8,798 nt of DNA from an uncultured Prevotellaceae bacterium (GTDB lineage Bacteria; Bacteroidota; Bacteroidia; Bacteroidales; Bacteroidaceae): assembly GCA_946406585.1 (NCBI GenBank), contig CAMJLI010000078.1:1-8798 (forward strand), given 5' to 3'. Below, one piece after another: positions 7,134 to 8,798 of this stretch. A program made the translations under genes and the position numbers. Below the pieces are notes generated by a model, which did no database searches, was not told where the DNA came from, and saw nothing but the letters and a program-made list of their open reading frames with translations. Position 1 is the first letter of the stretch; each line of letters opens with the position of its first letter.

Positions 7134-7394
7134 ATGAACAAAAGAGAAAAGTTAATCAAGCGATTTAGGACATTGCCTAGAGACTTCACATTTGAAGAGG
7201 TGGTAGCTCTGTTTCAGGGGTGCGGTTTCACGCTCGAAAACAAAGGGTCCACTTCTGGGTCTCGCGTAAGGTTTTACAATGCAACTGACCAAAACGCCTA
7301 TATCATGCACAAGCCACATCCGAACAACATCGTAAAAGGGTACGTGATGCGTGACTTGTTGAATTATCTGATAAGGAACAACTATATAGATTAA
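7134..7394 (+). CDS. hicA: HicA-family toxin
   Basis: An 86-residue protein with the size and pattern of HicA toxins, small double-stranded-RNA-binding-fold proteins that cleave mRNA and stop translation. Recognisable parts: the N-terminal helix KLIKRFRTLPRDFTFEEVVALF (residues about 6-27); the strand-turn region ENKGSTSGSRVRFYNA (35-50); the histidine-containing strand YIMHKPHPNN (56-65); and the C-terminal helix VMRDLLNYLIRNN (71-83). In standard HicA the catalytic histidine follows GS (GSH). Here that position is R44 (SGSR), with H59 and H62 the only histidines, as I recall for a Bacteroidota subgroup, so the active residue may differ. It is followed after 11 bases by hicB, in the usual toxin-first order. 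The ATG at 7134 is nearly at the predicted transcription start. Confidence 0.85.
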   Translation: MNKREKLIKRFRTLPRDFTFEEVVALFQGCGFTLENKGSTSGSRVRFYNATDQNAYIMHKPHPNNIVKGYVMRDLLNYLIRNNYID

Positions 7395-7405
7395 GAACAC
7401 ATAAT

Positions 7406-7747
7406 ATGGGATACTTGAAATACAAAGGATATACAGGAAGCGTGGAGTATAGCGAGGAAGACAAGTGCTTGTTTGGCAAGGTACAGGGGATGTCCAAAGA
7501 CTGCATCACATACGAGGGTGCCACAGTCGATGAACTTACCGCAGACTTTGAAGGTGCAGTTGATGACTATCTGAAACTATGTGCCGAGAAGGGTGTTGAG
7601 CCGAGGAAGCCTTATTCTGGCGTTCTCAATGTTCGCTTGACCCCAGAGATTCATAGTGGTGTAGCCATGGCAGCCAGCAAGGCTGGCATTACCATCAATG
7701 CGTTCATCAGGAATGCTGTTGCAAAGGCATTGGGCATGACATTTTGA
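7406..7747 (+). CDS. hicB: HicB-family antitoxin
   Basis: A 113-residue partner of the upstream HicA. Residues 1-65 form the partly degenerate RNase-H-like HicB fold: MGYLKYKGYTGSVEYSEEDK, then FGKVQGM, ITYEGATVDEL and the helix FEGAVDDYLKLCAEKG. After a linker (RKPYSG), residues about 73-110 match a ribbon-helix-helix DNA-binding domain: strand VLNVRLTP, helix EIHSGVAMAASKAG, helix TINAFIRNAVAKAL. The family neutralises HicA by direct binding and usually represses the operon promoter; the palindrome at 7107-7124 is the obvious candidate target. It starts 11 bases after the hicA stop with an A-rich but not Shine-Dalgarno-like leader, so the two genes are almost certainly one transcript. The stop overlaps the first bases of the 21-base tandem repeat that fills the gap to the convergent gene. 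Confidence 0.9.
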   Translation: MGYLKYKGYTGSVEYSEEDKCLFGKVQGMSKDCITYEGATVDELTADFEGAVDDYLKLCAEKGVEPRKPYSGVLNVRLTPEIHSGVAMAASKAGITINAFIRNAVAKALGMTF

Positions 7748-7787
7748 ATCATGGATCGTAAGGACTGAATCACGGATCGTGGGGACG
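7746..7787. repeat. Two imperfect 21-base tandem repeats
   Basis: Unit 1 (7746-7766) begins GAATCATGGATCGTAAGGAC and unit 2 (7767-7787) begins GAATCACGGATCGTGGGGAC. They match at 17 of 21 positions. The following bases, GGTTCTCGTAATCC, are similar in tone but not a third copy. The pair fills most of the 63-base gap between convergent hicB and the secreted protein gene. It forms no clear hairpin, so a terminator role is not supported. It could be a remnant of a dispersed intergenic repeat. Confidence 0.7.
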
Positions 7788-7810
7788 GTTCTCGTAATCC
7801 AGCCCAATGC

Positions 7811-8506
7811 TCAATCCTTGTAGAAAGTGACCCAATTGGTCCGATATTTATAGGCGGGAGACAATTTGCTTGCGGGGAATAGTTCTTTCACCTTGCCATT
7901 CTTGTCTCTATACCATGCATAGTTCCAGCCACTTCCCATGTCAAGGTAGAGGGCATTTTTCACTTTTAGGTCCACCATGCTTTTCACGAAGGACTCGTAA
8001 GTCATCGCTTTCTTGGCTTCTATTATGCATATCTTTCCGTCTTTCTCGCACAGCGCCCTGTAAATGGTCTTTTTCAGTCTCATCTTGCTGGATATGGGAC
8101 GCGCTGCTCCATCCTTTATCACCATCAGCTGGCAGAACCCCATGTTCCACCCGTTGGCAGAGGTGGGGAAATCCGCTTTCATCATGAATTTCCATTTTCC
8201 ATTGCCCCACACAAAGCCGCCGGTGTTGGCCCTGCAACGATAACCCTTTTTCATTTCACCATTGCAGATGTGGTTGTCGGCTATGTTCATGTGTTTGAAT
8301 TCATTAAGCAGTTCACCAGTGAAGGCTGCCTCGCAACAGAATTCCACATTCTTTTGTGAAGCATCTGGCATTTTCCCACAAACCAAGTCCATGCGTGAAA
8401 ACTCCGGATAATAGACATTTAGCACAGAGGTTGGTTCCTCTGTCACAGGATATGCCATTGTTGTAAAACCCAAAAGGGCAAGCAGACAAAACAATAATTT
8501 TTTCAT
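7811..8506 (-). CDS. Small secreted protein resembling phosphodiester glycosidase (NAGPA/DUF2233) family
   Basis: A 231-residue protein, start chosen at 8506 because it gives a classic signal peptide (MKKLLFCLLALLGFTTMAYP); upstream in-frame ATGs at 8512 and 8566 only add non-signal residues. The mature part contains EAAFTGELLNEFKHMNIADN (59-78), a glycine-rich RANTGGFVWGNGKWKF (92-107), and YRALCEKDGKICIIEAKKAM (149-168) followed by MTYESFVKSMVDLKVKNALY and LDMGSGWNYAWYRD (188-201). This series parallels the DUF2233/NAGPA domain, in which a G-rich strand, an R-x-A strand, an MT-x-x-x-F helix and a terminal LDGGxS motif line the active site. Here the last motif reads LDMGSG. Related short Bacteroidota proteins ending WNYAWYRD...TNWVTFYK are familiar to me, but no activity is established. 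Four or more cysteines remain after export. The gene converges with hicB. Confidence 0.72.
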   Translation of the reverse strand: MKKLLFCLLALLGFTTMAYPVTEEPTSVLNVYYPEFSRMDLVCGKMPDASQKNVEFCCEAAFTGELLNEFKHMNIADNHICNGEMKKGYRCRANTGGFVWGNGKWKFMMKADFPTSANGWNMGFCQLMVIKDGAARPISSKMRLKKTIYRALCEKDGKICIIEAKKAMTYESFVKSMVDLKVKNALYLDMGSGWNYAWYRDKNGKVKELFPASKLSPAYKYRTNWVTFYKD

Positions 8507-8599
8507 GATCATAAGTTGGATTTCCATATTAGTGATACACCCATTAGCCGGTGCACCGTCATTCATGTAGGTGTGCTATGGTTTCACACAACAAGTCTG

Positions 8600-8607
8600 C
8601 AAAAATA
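8600..8607 (-). promoter_or_regulatory. Probable -7 box for the small secreted protein gene
   Basis: The minus strand reads TATTTTTG followed by C, an exact TAnnTTTG match. It would start transcription around 8594, giving a leader of nearly 90 bases before the ATG at 8506. The -33 region is only loosely T-rich. The box lies in the 121-base gap shared with the divergent partial gene. Confidence 0.45.
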
Positions 8608-8627
8608 ACAAGTAAATATTGAAAAAC

Positions 8628-8798
8628 ATGAAAAAATGGTGGAAATACATGGTATTGTTGATTTTTTCTTTGATTTGTTGTCAATTATCACTAAATTTGC
8701 TTGCACAAAATGAAATAGGCACCATAGAGATGCCAAACTACTTAAAGAAGAAAACCATAACAACACATCAAATCATGAAGAAGCTTTACACTTGTATC
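8628..8798 (+). CDS. Secreted protein of unknown function (5' part only)
   Basis: An open frame starts at the ATG at 8628 and runs without a stop through the window edge (57 codons). It opens with a convincing signal peptide: basic MKKWWKY, then the hydrophobic run MVLLIFSLICCQLSLNLL, then a probable cleavage site LLAQNEIG around residue 26-27. The visible mature part (IGTIEMPNYLKKKTITTHQI) is too short to name a family. An A-rich stretch precedes the start codon, as is common in this phylum. It is divergent from the small NAGPA-like gene with 121 bases between their starts. The two cysteines at residues 18-19 lie inside the hydrophobic core; they do not form a strong lipobox, though a lipoprotein cannot be fully excluded. 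Confidence 0.7.
   Translation, partial: MKKWWKYMVLLIFSLICCQLSLNLLAQNEIGTIEMPNYLKKKTITTHQIMKKLYTCI

Noticed and set aside
8507..8566. A longer N-terminus for the NAGPA-like protein starting at 8566
   Set aside because: It would bury the signal peptide behind 20 polar residues; the ATG at 8506 gives a standard secreted N-terminus.

Overview
The window looks like a chromosomal stretch from a Bacteroidota member of the Prevotella/Bacteroides type. The evidence is a large outer-membrane barrel protein with a carboxypeptidase-regulatory-like N-terminal domain, a BspA-like leucine-rich-repeat surface protein with dockerin and FISUMP-type C-terminal modules, lysine-rich signal peptides, A-rich leaders without clear Shine-Dalgarno sites, and TAnnTTTG -7 promoter boxes. 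The species cannot be fixed from the sequence alone.

Layout. Bases 1-926 (minus strand) carry the first 308 codons of an iron-dependent alcohol dehydrogenase of the YqhD/butanol dehydrogenase type, cut by the window edge. Just upstream on the same strand is a 961-residue TonB-receptor-like outer-membrane barrel protein (972-3857). Its upstream region holds a striking quasi-palindrome (3916-3963). Next on the minus strand is a 927-residue secreted protein (4052-6835) made of a signal peptide, about 20 BspA-type leucine-rich repeats, a type I dockerin and a FISUMP-like C-terminal domain. Its base composition changes abruptly along its length. A 298-base divergent spacer (6836-7133) separates it from a plus-strand hicA-hicB toxin-antitoxin operon (7134-7747), whose promoter contains an embedded palindrome. 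The operon converges on a small secreted protein resembling the phosphodiester glycosidase (NAGPA/DUF2233) family (7811-8506, minus), with an imperfect 21-base tandem repeat in the 63-base gap. At the right edge a divergent plus-strand gene starts with a signal peptide and runs off the window (8628-8798).

How the parts relate. The cell-envelope genes (barrel, LRR protein, small secreted enzyme-like protein, partial secreted protein) have no obvious common pathway. The barrel gene has no SusD partner, so this is not a classic polysaccharide utilization locus. The barrel gene and the dehydrogenase are 45 bases apart in the same direction and may be co-transcribed. The hicAB module is a self-contained, probably autoregulated cassette placed between surface-protein genes. 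I found no RNA genes, insertion sequences, CRISPR arrays or convincing intrinsic terminators. I see no clearly new multi-gene system; the best leads are the hicAB promoter architecture, the altered HicA motif, the upstream palindrome of the barrel gene, and the mosaic LRR-dockerin-FISUMP gene.
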